Below are positions 16,327 to 24,872 of a DNA stretch of 64,000 bases, one piece after another. The position numbers and the translations under genes are program-made. Under the pieces are notes generated by a model. The model made no database searches. It worked only from the letters and a program-made list of their open reading frames with translations, and had not been told where the DNA came from. The DNA lies in NCBI GenBank assembly GCA_965279655.1, contig OZ257255.1, positions 4,216,001-4,280,000 on the forward strand, written 5' to 3'. The DNA is from SCTM01 sp965279655. Lineage in GTDB: Bacteria; Pseudomonadota; Alphaproteobacteria; Rhodospirillales; Rhodospirillaceae. Each line of letters opens with the position of its first letter. The stretch's first letter is position 1.

Positions 16327-16345
16327 GCCAACCAGGGATCAAACC

Positions 16346-19288
16346 GTGGACGCTTCGTTCCTTAGTGGCGCCAACGCCACCTTCATCGCCGAACTTTATA
16401 CCCAGTACCTCAAGAACCCCGCCTCAGTGGATCAGAGCTGGGTGAAGGTCTTCACGGAACTGGGTGACGACGAAGCCGAGTTGCTGAACGAACTCACCGG
16501 CGCCAGTTGGGCGCCGTCCGACGCCACCATCATCGGCGCCGCCGATCCGGATGCCGCCGCGGCCAAGCTCGCGAAGCCCGCGAAGAGCGGCGCCGCCGGT
16601 CCCGCCGCCGCGCCCGACAAAGCGTCGGTGATGAAGCAGGCCGAAGACTCCATCAAGGCGCTGGGTCTGATCCGTGCGTATCGCACCCGTGGTCACCAGC
16701 TCGCCAATCTCGATCCGCTGAAGATCAGCGGTGAGATCGCTCATCCGGAACTCGATTTCAAATATCACGGCTTCACCGATGCCGATCTCGATCGCTCGAT
16801 CGTGCTCGGCGGTCTGCTCGGGTTCGAAAGCGCGAGCCTGCGCCAGATCCTGCAGGTCCTGAAGGAAACCTACTGCGGCACCCTCGGTGTCGAGTACATG
16901 CACATCCAGGACATCAAGCAGCGCGAGTGGCTGCAAAGCCGCATCGAGCCGAACCGCAACACGCCGCAGTTCTCGCCCGAGGGCAAGAAAGCCATCCTTG
17001 AGCGCATGACCGAAGCCGAAGGCTTCGAGAAGTTCCTCGGCATCAAGTACACCGGCACCAAGCGTTTCGGCCTCGACGGCGGCGAAGCGCTGATCCCGGC
17101 GCTGGAACAGATCATCAAGCGCGGCGGCGCCATGGGCGTTGAGCAGGTCGTCATCGGCATGCCTCACCGCGGCCGTTTGAACGTGCTCGTCAACGTGATG
17201 CACAAGCCGTTCAGCGCGCTGTTCTCCGAATTCCAAGGCAACTCGCCGAACCCGGAAAGCGTCGAAGGCTCCGGCGACGTGAAGTATCACTTGGGCACGT
17301 CGTCCGACCGCAGCTTCGACGGCAAGACCGTGCACCTCTCGCTCACCGCCAACCCGTCGCACCTGGAAGTGGTCGACGCGGTCGTGTTGGGCAAGGTGCG
17401 CGCGAAGCAGGAACAGTTGGGCGACAAGTCGCGCAAGCAGGTGCTCGCCCTGTTGATGCACGGCGACGCCGCGTTCGCCGGCCAGGGCATCATCGCCGAA
17501 TGCTTCGGCTTCTCGCAGATCAAGGGCTACACCACCGGCGGCACCATCCACGTCGTCGTGAACAACCAGATCGGCTTCACCACCACGCCGCGCTACAGCC
17601 GTTCCGGCCTGTACTGCACCGACATCGCCAAGATGGTGGAAGCGCCGATCTTCCACGCCAACGCCGACGATCCGGAAGCGGTGGTGCAGGCCGCGCGTCT
17701 CGCCATCGAGTTCCGTCAGGAATTCGGCGTCGACGTCGTGCTCGACATGATTTGCTATCGCCGCTTCGGTCATAACGAGGGCGACGAGCCCAAGTTCACC
17801 CAGCCGCTGATGTACAAGGCGATCGAGAGCCATCCGACGGCGCGCAGCATCTACGCGCAGCGCCTGGTGAAGGAAGGCCTCTACACCCAGGCTGAAGCCG
17901 ACAACATGATGTCGAAGTTCATGCATCAGATGGAAGCGGACTTCGAATCCGCCTCCAGCTTCAAGCCGAACAAGGCCGACTGGCTCGAAGGCGCGTGGAA
18001 GGGCCTCGCGCAGATGGGCGAGGAAGAGGAATTCCGCGACGACAAGACCGGCGCCCCCCTCGACCTGCTGAAGGAAGTCGGCGCCGCGATCTCCAAGGTG
18101 CCCGACGGCGTGGCCGTAAATCCGAAGATCGTCCGCCAGTTGAAGTCCAAGGCGGAGATGATGGAGACCGGCAAGGATATCGACTGGTCGACGGCGGAAG
18201 CGCTCGCGTTCGGCACTCTCGTCGCCGAAGGCTCGGCGGTGCGTCTGTCCGGTCAGGACTGCGGCCGCGGCACGTTCTCCCAGCGCCACTCGGTGCTGGT
18301 CGATCAGAACACCGAGACCCGCTACATCCCGCTGCAGAACATCCGCCCCGGCAAGCAGGGCCACTTCGAGGTGCACGACTCACCTCTCTCTGAACTCTCC
18401 CTGCTCGGCTTCGAATACGGGTTCTCGCTCGCGGAACCGAACACGCTGACCCTGTGGGAAGCCCAGTTCGGCGACTTCTCCAACGGCGCGCAGATGATCA
18501 TCGACCAGTTCATCAACTCCGGCGAAAGCAAGTGGCTGCGCCTGTCGGGTCTGGTGATGCTGCTGCCCCATGGTTACGAGGGCCAAGGTCCGGAACACTC
18601 CTCCGCCCGCATGGAGCGCTATCTGCAACTGTCCGCGCAGGACAACTGGCAGGTCTGCAACCTCACGACGCCGGCGAATTATTACCACTCCCTGCGCCGC
18701 CAGATTCACCGCAACTTCCGCAAGCCGCTGGTGATCATGACGCCGAAGTCGCTGCTGCGGCATAAGCGCTGCGTCTCCACACTCGCCGATCTGGGCCCGG
18801 ACAGCACTTTCCAGCGCGTGATCCCGGAGACCGGCAAGATCGCGGCGCCCGCCAAGGTGCGTCGCGTCGTGGTCTGCTCCGGCAAGGTCTACTACGACCT
18901 GCTCCAGGCGCGGGAAGACAAGGGCATCGATGACGTTGCGATCGTGCGCGTCGAGCAGCTCTATCCCTGGCCGAAGGAAACGCTCGCCAAGGAATTCGCC
19001 AAGTACAAGAACGCGGAGATCGTGTGGTGCCAGGAAGAACCCGCCAACATGGGCTCCTGGACGTTCGTCGATCGCCGCCTCGAGTTCGCGCTTGAAGGCA
19101 TCGATGTGAAGGCCAAGCGGCCGTACTACGCCGGCCGTCCGCCGGCGGCGTCGCCCGCCACGGGCCTGATGAAGGTGCACGTGAAGGAGCAGAATCAACT
19201 TTGCGAATGGGCGCTCAACACGCCGCTCGCGCAGATTCCGCAGCCGTTCAAGCGCGTCACAAAAATGGGAAAGATGGCCGCGGAATAG
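16346..19288 (+). CDS. sucA: 2-oxoglutarate dehydrogenase E1 component
   Basis: Thiamine diphosphate-dependent E1 of the 2-oxoglutarate dehydrogenase complex, decarboxylating 2-oxoglutarate in the TCA cycle. I chose the GTG at 16346, preceded by AGGGA, giving 980 residues that begin VDASFLSGANATFIAELY; this is the conserved E1o N-terminus, which docks E2. ThDP-binding GDAAFAGQGIIAECFGFSQI, MPHRGRLNVLVNVMHKPF and the active-site VVNNQIGFTT block are intact. The C-terminal half has the transketolase-like PHGYEGQGPEHSSAR. An Ala-rich linker lies near residues 70-95. It is 56 bases ahead of sucB and headed by a long structured leader. Confidence 0.97.
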   Translation: MDASFLSGANATFIAELYTQYLKNPASVDQSWVKVFTELGDDEAELLNELTGASWAPSDATIIGAADPDAAAAKLAKPAKSGAAGPAAAPDKASVMKQAEDSIKALGLIRAYRTRGHQLANLDPLKISGEIAHPELDFKYHGFTDADLDRSIVLGGLLGFESASLRQILQVLKETYCGTLGVEYMHIQDIKQREWLQSRIEPNRNTPQFSPEGKKAILERMTEAEGFEKFLGIKYTGTKRFGLDGGEALIPALEQIIKRGGAMGVEQVVIGMPHRGRLNVLVNVMHKPFSALFSEFQGNSPNPESVEGSGDVKYHLGTSSDRSFDGKTVHLSLTANPSHLEVVDAVVLGKVRAKQEQLGDKSRKQVLALLMHGDAAFAGQGIIAECFGFSQIKGYTTGGTIHVVVNNQIGFTTTPRYSRSGLYCTDIAKMVEAPIFHANADDPEAVVQAARLAIEFRQEFGVDVVLDMICYRRFGHNEGDEPKFTQPLMYKAIESHPTARSIYAQRLVKEGLYTQAEADNMMSKFMHQMEADFESASSFKPNKADWLEGAWKGLAQMGEEEEFRDDKTGAPLDLLKEVGAAISKVPDGVAVNPKIVRQLKSKAEMMETGKDIDWSTAEALAFGTLVAEGSAVRLSGQDCGRGTFSQRHSVLVDQNTETRYIPLQNIRPGKQGHFEVHDSPLSELSLLGFEYGFSLAEPNTLTLWEAQFGDFSNGAQMIIDQFINSGESKWLRLSGLVMLLPHGYEGQGPEHSSARMERYLQLSAQDNWQVCNLTTPANYYHSLRRQIHRNFRKPLVIMTPKSLLRHKRCVSTLADLGPDSTFQRVIPETGKIAAPAKVRRVVVCSGKVYYDLLQAREDKGIDDVAIVRVEQLYPWPKETLAKEFAKYKNAEIVWCQEEPANMGSWTFVDRRLEFALEGIDVKAKRPYYAGRPPAASPATGLMKVHVKEQNQLCEWALNTPLAQIPQPFKRVTKMGKMAAE

Positions 19289-19344
19289 GCCGCGTCGTCG
19301 TCTGAAGATCAGGGCGCGGTCCAACGCGCTGCCTAGGGGTGAAC

Positions 19345-20619
19345 ATGTCGACCGAGATCAAAGTCCCGACGCTGGGTGAGTCCGTCACCGAAGCGACCGT
19401 CGCGAAGTGGCTCAAGAAGGTGGGTGATCCCGTCGCCGCCGACGAGACCGTGCTCGAGCTGGAGACCGATAAGGTCACCCTCGAAGTGAAGGCGCCCAGC
19501 GCCGGCACGCTCGGCCAGATCGTCGCCGAAGAAGGCGCTGAAGTCGGCGTCGGCGCCCTCCTCGGCGTGATCGGCGCCGCCGGTGCCGCGCCCGCCAAAG
19601 CCGCCGCTGCCGCTGCTCCCGCCGCCGCAAAGGCCGAGGCACCGAAAGCCGCCGCGCCCGCGTCGGCCGCGAAGCCCGCCGCGGCCGCCGCACCGCCGCC
19701 GCCACCGAAGGCCGCAGCCCCGGCCGCGCCGAAGCAATCCATCGCTGGCGACTATCCGCTGGCGCCGTCCGTGCGGTTCCTGGTGGACGAACACAACCTC
19801 GATCCGCGCAAGATCCCGGCGTCGGGCAAGAACGGCCGTCTCAGCAAGGCCGACGTGCTCGCCTACATCGCCGGGGGCGGCACCTCCGACGTGAAGCCGT
19901 CCGTGCCGAACCGCAAGCCGCTCGAAGAAGCCGTGAAGATGACGCGGCTGCGCAAGACCATCGCCTCGCGCTTGAAAGATGCCCAGAACACCGCGGCGAT
20001 GCTCACCACCTTCAACGAAGCCGACATGTCGGCGGTGATGTCCCTGCGCAACAAGCACAAGGACGCGTTCGAGAAGAAGCACGGCGTGAAGATGGGCTTC
20101 ATGGGCTTCTTCGTGAAAGCCTGCGTCGCGGCGCTGAAGGATGTGCCGGCGGTGAACGCCGAGATCCGCGGCGACGAGATGGTTTACAAGAATTTCTACG
20201 ACATCGGCGTCGCCGTCGGCACGCCAACGGGCCTCGTGGTGCCGGTGGTGCGCAGCTGCGACACCAAGTCGCTAGCGGAGATCGAAGCCGAAATCTCCGG
20301 CTTCGGACGCAAGGCCCGCGACGGCAAGTTGACCCTGGAAGAGATGACCGGCGGCAGCTTCACCATCTCCAACGGCGGCATCTACGGCTCGATGCTCTCC
20401 ACGCCGATCCTGAACGCCCCGCAGTCGGGCATCCTGGGCATGCACAACATCAAGCAGCGCGCCGTGGTGCTGGATGACGGCTCTATCGTCGCGCGTCCGA
20501 TGATGTATCTCGCGCTGTCCTACGATCACCGCATCGTCGACGGCCGCGAGGCCGTGACGTTCCTGGTTGCCGTAAAGAACAACATCGAGGATCCGACCCG
20601 GCTCCTGTTGGACACCTGA
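19345..20619 (+). CDS. sucB: Dihydrolipoyllysine-residue succinyltransferase (E2)
   Basis: E2 core of the 2-oxoglutarate dehydrogenase complex, 424 residues. Domains in order: one lipoyl domain (lipoylated Lys in ELETDKVTLEVKAP, near residue 43), an Ala/Pro-rich flexible linker (about 80-130), the E3-binding domain (VRFLVDEHNLDPRKIPASG), a second short linker, and the catalytic domain with LSYDHRIVDGREAV containing the catalytic histidine. The ATG at 19345 follows AGGGG; a GTG two codons upstream is possible. Its stop is followed by a repeat that separates it from lpdA. Confidence 0.97.
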   Translation: MSTEIKVPTLGESVTEATVAKWLKKVGDPVAADETVLELETDKVTLEVKAPSAGTLGQIVAEEGAEVGVGALLGVIGAAGAAPAKAAAAAAPAAAKAEAPKAAAPASAAKPAAAAAPPPPPKAAAPAAPKQSIAGDYPLAPSVRFLVDEHNLDPRKIPASGKNGRLSKADVLAYIAGGGTSDVKPSVPNRKPLEEAVKMTRLRKTIASRLKDAQNTAAMLTTFNEADMSAVMSLRNKHKDAFEKKHGVKMGFMGFFVKACVAALKDVPAVNAEIRGDEMVYKNFYDIGVAVGTPTGLVVPVVRSCDTKSLAEIEAEISGFGRKARDGKLTLEEMTGGSFTISNGGIYGSMLSTPILNAPQSGILGMHNIKQRAVVLDDGSIVARPMMYLALSYDHRIVDGREAVTFLVAVKNNIEDPTRLLLDT

Positions 20620-20631
20620 TCCTCTTTTTTG

Positions 20632-20785
20632 GTCGTCCTCGGGCTTGACCCGAGGACCCAGGGCAGAGGGCACGAATATCGCCAATCCTCCGCTGTCATC
20701 CCGACGAAGGTCGGGATCCACTGCACAAAGTGCACGGACCGTGCGGAGGAACTGTGGACCCCGGCCTTCGCCGGGGTGACGAATG
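20632..20785. repeat. Paired-hairpin intergenic repeat, copy D (three units)
   Basis: Three hairpin units stand in a row. The first is TCGTCCTCGGG...CCCGAGGACCCAGGG, the second is GTCATCCCGAC...GTCGGGATCCAC, and the third, inverted, is GTGGACCCCGG...CCGGGGTGAC. The last two form a complete element around a spacer of about 35 bases; the first looks like a half-element. It fills the sucB-lpdA gap and ends about 17 bases before the lpdA start. Confidence 0.7.
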
Positions 20786-20801
20786 AGGCAAGGACTGCGC
20801 A

Positions 20802-22220
20802 ATGGCTGAATCCTTCGACGTTATCGTCATCGGCGGCGGACCGGGCGGCTACGTCTGTGCGATCCGCGCCGCCCAGCTCGGCCTGAAGACCGCCTGCGTT
20901 GAAAATCGCGGCACCCTCGGCGGCACCTGCCTGAACGTGGGCTGCATTCCGTCCAAGGCGTTGCTGCAATCCTCGCACCTGTTCGAGGAAGCCAATCATT
21001 CCTTCGCCGGCCACGGCATCAAGGTGGGCAAGGTCGAACTCGATCTGCCGACCATGCTGGCGCGCAAGGACGACGTGGTGAAGCAGAACACCACCGGCAT
21101 CGAGTTCCTGTTCAAGAAGAACAAGGTCACCTACATCAAGGGCACCGGCAAGATCACCAAGGCTGCCCGCGGCGCCCATGAGATCGCCGTGAAGACCCTC
21201 GACGGCAAGAACGAGACCTACACCGCGAAGTACGTCGTCATCGCCACCGGCTCCGAAACGACGCCGCTGCCGGGTGTGACCATCGACGAGAAGCAGGTCG
21301 TCACCTCCACCGGCGCGCTCGAGCTGAAGAAGGTTCCGAAGTCGATGGTCGTCATCGGCGCCGGCGTCATCGGCCTGGAAATGGGCTCCGTCTGGCGCCG
21401 CCTTGGCGCCGAAGTGACAGTGGTCGAATTCCTCGACGTGATCCTCCCGCCCATGGACGGCGAAGTGCGTAAGCAGATGCAGCGCATCCTCGAGAAGCAG
21501 GGCATGAAGTTCCGCCTGGGCACGAAGGTGACCAAGGCCGAGCCCGGCAAGTCCGGCGTGAAGCTCACGCTAGAACCCGCCAAGGGCGGTGCTGCGGAAA
21601 CACTCGATGCGGAAGTGGTGCTGGTCTCCATCGGCCGGCGTCCCTACACCGCGGGCCTCGGCCTTACCGAAGCGGGCGTAACCATCACCAACCGCGGCTT
21701 TGTGCAGGCGGATGAGCACTTCCAGACCAATGTCGAAGGCATCTTCGCCATCGGCGACGTGATCGGTGGCCAGATGCTCGCCCACAAGGCCGAGGACGAA
21801 GGCGTCGCCTGCGCGGAAATCATGGCGGGCCTCAGCGCCCACATCAACTACGACGCCATCGCCGGGGTGGTCTACACGTGGCCGGAAGTCGCCGGCATCG
21901 GCAAGACCGAAGAACAGCTGAAGGAAGCCGGCATCACCTACAATTCCGGTAAGTTCCCGTTCACCGCCAACAGCCGCGCGCGCGCCAACGGCGACACGGA
22001 CGGCTTCGTGAAGATCCTCGCCGACGCCACCACCGATCGCGTCCTCGGCTGCCACATCATCGGTCCGGAAGCCGGCGACCTGATCATGGAAGTGGCGCTG
22101 GGCATGGAGTTCGGCGCGGCGGCGGAAGACATCGCCCGCACCTGCCATGCGCATCCGCAGCTCGGCGAAGCCGTGAAGGAAGCCGCGCTGAACGTCGCGA
22201 AGCGCGCGATCCACATTTAG
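20802..22220 (+). CDS. lpdA: Dihydrolipoyl dehydrogenase (E3)
   Basis: FAD flavoprotein of 472 residues that reoxidises the dihydrolipoyl groups of E2 with NAD. FAD-binding GGGPGGYVCAIRAAQLG is near the N-terminus. The redox disulfide is in GGTCLNVGCIPSKALLQSS and the NAD-binding GAGVIGLEMGSVWRRLG in the middle. The C-terminal dimer-interface active site CHAHPQLGEAVKEAAL carries the His-Glu pair. Given its position after sucAB it serves 2-oxoglutarate dehydrogenase. The ribosome-binding site AAGGA lies 7 bases before the ATG, just past a repeat. Its stop overlaps the start of the following glycosyltransferase gene by one base. Confidence 0.97.
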   Translation: MAESFDVIVIGGGPGGYVCAIRAAQLGLKTACVENRGTLGGTCLNVGCIPSKALLQSSHLFEEANHSFAGHGIKVGKVELDLPTMLARKDDVVKQNTTGIEFLFKKNKVTYIKGTGKITKAARGAHEIAVKTLDGKNETYTAKYVVIATGSETTPLPGVTIDEKQVVTSTGALELKKVPKSMVVIGAGVIGLEMGSVWRRLGAEVTVVEFLDVILPPMDGEVRKQMQRILEKQGMKFRLGTKVTKAEPGKSGVKLTLEPAKGGAAETLDAEVVLVSIGRRPYTAGLGLTEAGVTITNRGFVQADEHFQTNVEGIFAIGDVIGGQMLAHKAEDEGVACAEIMAGLSAHINYDAIAGVVYTWPEVAGIGKTEEQLKEAGITYNSGKFPFTANSRARANGDTDGFVKILADATTDRVLGCHIIGPEAGDLIMEVALGMEFGAAAEDIARTCHAHPQLGEAVKEAALNVAKRAIHI

Positions 22221-22978
22221 TGCCGCCGCGTCATCCGTCCGCTGCGATCGTCATCCCGGCCCACAACGCCGCGAAGACCCTCGACCGCACGCTGACGAGT
22301 GCCACCGCTTCCTTGCGGGCCTACACCAAGCCCCTCGACGCCGAGATCATCGTCGTCGACGACGCGTCGCGAGATGCAACAGCGCAGATCGCCCAATCGC
22401 ACGAGGGCGTTCGCCTGATTCGTCTCGACCAGAACCGCGGCGCCGGCTTCGCCCGTAACGAAGGGGTGCGCCAGTCGTCCGCCGCCTTCCTGTTCTTCCT
22501 CGACGCCGACGACGTGTTCTACGACAACCACATCACCACCTGCCTCGACGCCCTGCTCGCGGACGACTCCCTCGGCTACGTCTACACCCGCGTGAAGATG
22601 GATATGCCGATCCACCCGGATTGGCAGCTCTCCATGGACGAAAGCTGTCCGATCAACTTCTGCGTCCGCCGTGTCTGGCACGACATGATCCTCGGCTTCC
22701 CCGAGGAAGCCGACTTCCGCATCCACGGCACCGAGGATACGCTCTACCGGAAGTGTCTGCGGGACCTCGTGAAGCACGCGAAACGCGACGTCCTCACCTG
22801 CGAACAATTCGTCTCCCCCGGCAACGCGCTCGACCGGCAGCGCGCCAAGCTCGCCATGTCCATGGCGGGCTGGAAGACGTCCGGCGTCGATGACGGGTTT
22901 GTCATGACCGAAACGATGAAACAGGCGGCCATGGACCGCCTGATGCGTGTAGCCAAGCTGAAGGGCGAGGTGCGCTAG
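22220..22978 (+). CDS. Family 2 glycosyltransferase
   Basis: A 252-residue GT-A fold glycosyltransferase. The start of the catalytic domain reads AIVIPAHNAAKTLDRTL, followed by EIIVVDDASRDATAQIA and RNRGAGFARNEGVRQS-type sequence. The metal/nucleotide-binding DxD is in FFLDADD. No transmembrane helices are seen, so it acts from the cytoplasm or peripherally. It uses a GTG start that overlaps the lpdA stop by one base and probably shares the lpdA message. Acceptor and donor are unknown. Confidence 0.82.
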   Translation: MPPRHPSAAIVIPAHNAAKTLDRTLTSATASLRAYTKPLDAEIIVVDDASRDATAQIAQSHEGVRLIRLDQNRGAGFARNEGVRQSSAAFLFFLDADDVFYDNHITTCLDALLADDSLGYVYTRVKMDMPIHPDWQLSMDESCPINFCVRRVWHDMILGFPEEADFRIHGTEDTLYRKCLRDLVKHAKRDVLTCEQFVSPGNALDRQRAKLAMSMAGWKTSGVDDGFVMTETMKQAAMDRLMRVAKLKGEVR

Positions 22979-23017
22979 CCGCTTGTCCCGATGCTAGCTC
23001 GCCCGTAGGGTGCCCCA

Positions 23018-23800
23018 ATGTTCCTGCCGATCCGCGACGACAATCCGCACACCACACGGCCTTGGGTGAACTACGGTGTCATCCTCGCCTGCATCGCCGT
23101 TTTCTGGTGGCAGAACGGCCTCTCCGAACGCGCGGGCGAACTCGCGGTCTATGCCTACGGCCTCATCCCCGGCACCCTGATCGGGAAAGTCTTCCTTCCC
23201 GAATACGTTCACCGCCTGCCGGCGCCGCTCACGCTGTTCACGCACATGTTCATGCATGGCGGCTGGATGCATCTGATCGGCAACATGTGGTTCCTCTGGA
23301 TCTTCGGCGACAACATCGAAGCCTCCCTCGGCCACATGCGCTATCTGCTGTTCTACGTGATCTGCGGCCTGGGCGCCGCGCTGGGGCAGATAATGCTCGA
23401 CCCCGCTTCTGAAATTCCCATGATCGGCGCTTCCGGCGCGATCTCCGGCGTGCTCGGCGCGTATCTCATTCTGCATCCGCGCGCGAACATCAAAGTCTTC
23501 GTGCTGCTGATCATTTTCTTCACCTTCTGGAATCTGCCGGCGTGGATTGTGCTCGGCTTCTATTTCCTGATGCAGCTTCTCAGTCAGGCCGGCAGCACGC
23601 CGGGCGAGCCGGGGGTGGCGTTCATGGCGCATATCGCCGGCTTCGTCGTCGGGGCGGGCCTCGTTTTCTTCTTCCGCAAACCGCAAGTACCGGTTTTCCA
23701 GCCGCCACATTCGCGGGCCTTTGCGACCGAAACCCATCGTGTCGGGTTCCGTCGCCGCGGGGTCCCGGATTATGATCCAGGCAAGGGACCTTGGAGCTGA
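23018..23800 (+). CDS. Rhomboid family intramembrane serine protease
   Basis: A 260-residue polytopic membrane protein with about six transmembrane helices. The catalytic serine is Ser139 in MIGASGAISGVLG, and the catalytic histidine is His205 in AFMAHIAGFVVG. The first loop carries the HMFMHGGWMHLIGNMWFLW motif of rhomboids, including the conserved His and Asn. A charged C-terminal tail of about 40 residues is cytoplasmic. The stop lies one base before the ATG of the next gene. Substrates are unknown. Confidence 0.92.
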   Translation: MFLPIRDDNPHTTRPWVNYGVILACIAVFWWQNGLSERAGELAVYAYGLIPGTLIGKVFLPEYVHRLPAPLTLFTHMFMHGGWMHLIGNMWFLWIFGDNIEASLGHMRYLLFYVICGLGAALGQIMLDPASEIPMIGASGAISGVLGAYLILHPRANIKVFVLLIIFFTFWNLPAWIVLGFYFLMQLLSQAGSTPGEPGVAFMAHIAGFVVGAGLVFFFRKPQVPVFQPPHSRAFATETHRVGFRRRGVPDYDPGKGPWS

Positions 23801-23801
23801 C

Positions 23802-24872
23802 ATGACGGGCGCGACGGCAGACATCTACCAGACCAGCGATCCTGCGCGGGTTCCGGCAATCGCCCGGGAGCATGGGTTCTGCCTCATCAAGGACTTCTTC
23901 ACGCCCACGCAGATGACGGATTTCGAACGCGCTCAGCTTGCCATCCCGGCAGCCGACCGGGTGTCCGACTTTCTCACCCTTGGCGTGTTCAACGAACTTC
24001 TGTTCGAGCCCCGTATTCTCGCCATCGCCCGTGCGCTGTTGGGCGAGCAGTTGGTCTACTACGGCGAGACCAACTGTATGGTGGAAAACACCGCGCCTTT
24101 TCGGCAATGGCACTTCGATGCCCGCGGCATGCCGGAAAATCTCAGCGCTGCGTTCGAGCCGGCCAATGGCGAAACGTTTGCGGGCTGGCGTTTCGCCCTG
24201 TACTTCCGGAATTACGCGGAGGCGAGCGGCGGGCTCAAGGTTGGCCCCGGGTCTCACCTGCGTCCTACGTCGGATTTCAATAACGTGAAAGCGGTCACCC
24301 AGGTCGTTCAGGCCCAAGGCGTGGCCCTCACGGTGCCGATGGCTCCTTTCCCCCTCTACAACGTGCCGAGCATGCGCGGCGATCTGGTGATCTTCAACCT
24401 GCGTACTTACCATTCCGCCGGATACATTCGGATTGCCGGTTCTCCAGAGACCGTTCTGTTGCCCGCGATCGAGAATTCGCTTCTCGGTCAGGCGCCAAAC
24501 CTTGCGGTTCCGGAGCCGACGGAATCACGCAACGCGCTGATCTTCGATTTGGCCGGGCCTCAGGCCGCGTTCGATCTCTATCCGAAGTGGCGCGTCGGCG
24601 AGTTCTTTCGCAAGGAACAGCCGAAAGACTGGATCGATAAGGTCTGCAATACCGTCCTGGGTCCGAGCGCCTACGATCAACCGGACATCGCCGCCGTGGC
24701 ACAGCGTCATGGTGTTGCGCTGCGTTACGACCGCATCATCGGCCAGCTCATCTGGAAGAAGAAGCGCGCGGCGGATCGCTTCACCGCTGAAGATCAGCAA
24801 CGGTTCGATCACCTACTTGCGATCAATCCGGAATACTCGCCTTACTATCCGCTGCGGAACTTCGCCGCCTAG
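23802..24872 (+). CDS. Phytanoyl-CoA dioxygenase-like (PhyH) 2OG-Fe(II) oxygenase
   Basis: A 356-residue protein with the PhyH-type iron-binding arrangement: FRQWHFDARGM supplies His104 and Asp106. The loop GLKVGPGSHLRP and a distal YHSAGYIRIAG provide the second histidine and the 2OG-binding arginine. The substrate is not deducible. The ATG at 23802 follows GGAG five bases upstream and directly abuts the rhomboid stop. Codon third positions are somewhat less GC-rich than in its neighbours. The 3' end overlaps the end of the convergent xerC gene by four bases. Confidence 0.72.
   Translation: MTGATADIYQTSDPARVPAIAREHGFCLIKDFFTPTQMTDFERAQLAIPAADRVSDFLTLGVFNELLFEPRILAIARALLGEQLVYYGETNCMVENTAPFRQWHFDARGMPENLSAAFEPANGETFAGWRFALYFRNYAEASGGLKVGPGSHLRPTSDFNNVKAVTQVVQAQGVALTVPMAPFPLYNVPSMRGDLVIFNLRTYHSAGYIRIAGSPETVLLPAIENSLLGQAPNLAVPEPTESRNALIFDLAGPQAAFDLYPKWRVGEFFRKEQPKDWIDKVCNTVLGPSAYDQPDIAAVAQRHGVALRYDRIIGQLIWKKKRAADRFTAEDQQRFDHLLAINPEYSPYYPLRNFAA

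Larger units (their letters stand above)
15713..16345. other. 633-bp non-coding region between the cysteine hydrolase and sucA
   Basis: This is the only gap above 300 bases. It holds a paired-hairpin repeat (15721 to about 15850), then about 170 bases of less GC-rich sequence likely to contain the sucA promoter. Next come a GCGCGT/ACGCGC hairpin (16018-16033) and a GGGCC/GGCCC hairpin with TTTT (16035-16052). A possible larger structure closed by GGCTTG/CAAGCC (16122-16177) follows, and finally the nested hairpin directly before sucA. No plausible coding sequence was seen; the sucA frame stays open upstream to about 16211 but reads as low-complexity Pro/Gly/Arg. Confidence 0.7.

Noticed and set aside
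16211..16345. Longer sucA start (45 extra residues)
   Set aside because: The extension is Pro/Gly/Arg-rich and overlaps the nested hairpin, while the GTG at 16346 has a Shine-Dalgarno and begins the conserved E1o N-terminus.
16815..16840. GGGTTCGAAAGC, reminiscent of a tRNA T-arm
   Set aside because: It lies within sucA and no cloverleaf can be drawn around it.
16424..18376. 650-codon open frame antisense to sucA
   Set aside because: Same composition effect; sucA on the plus strand is intact with all motifs.
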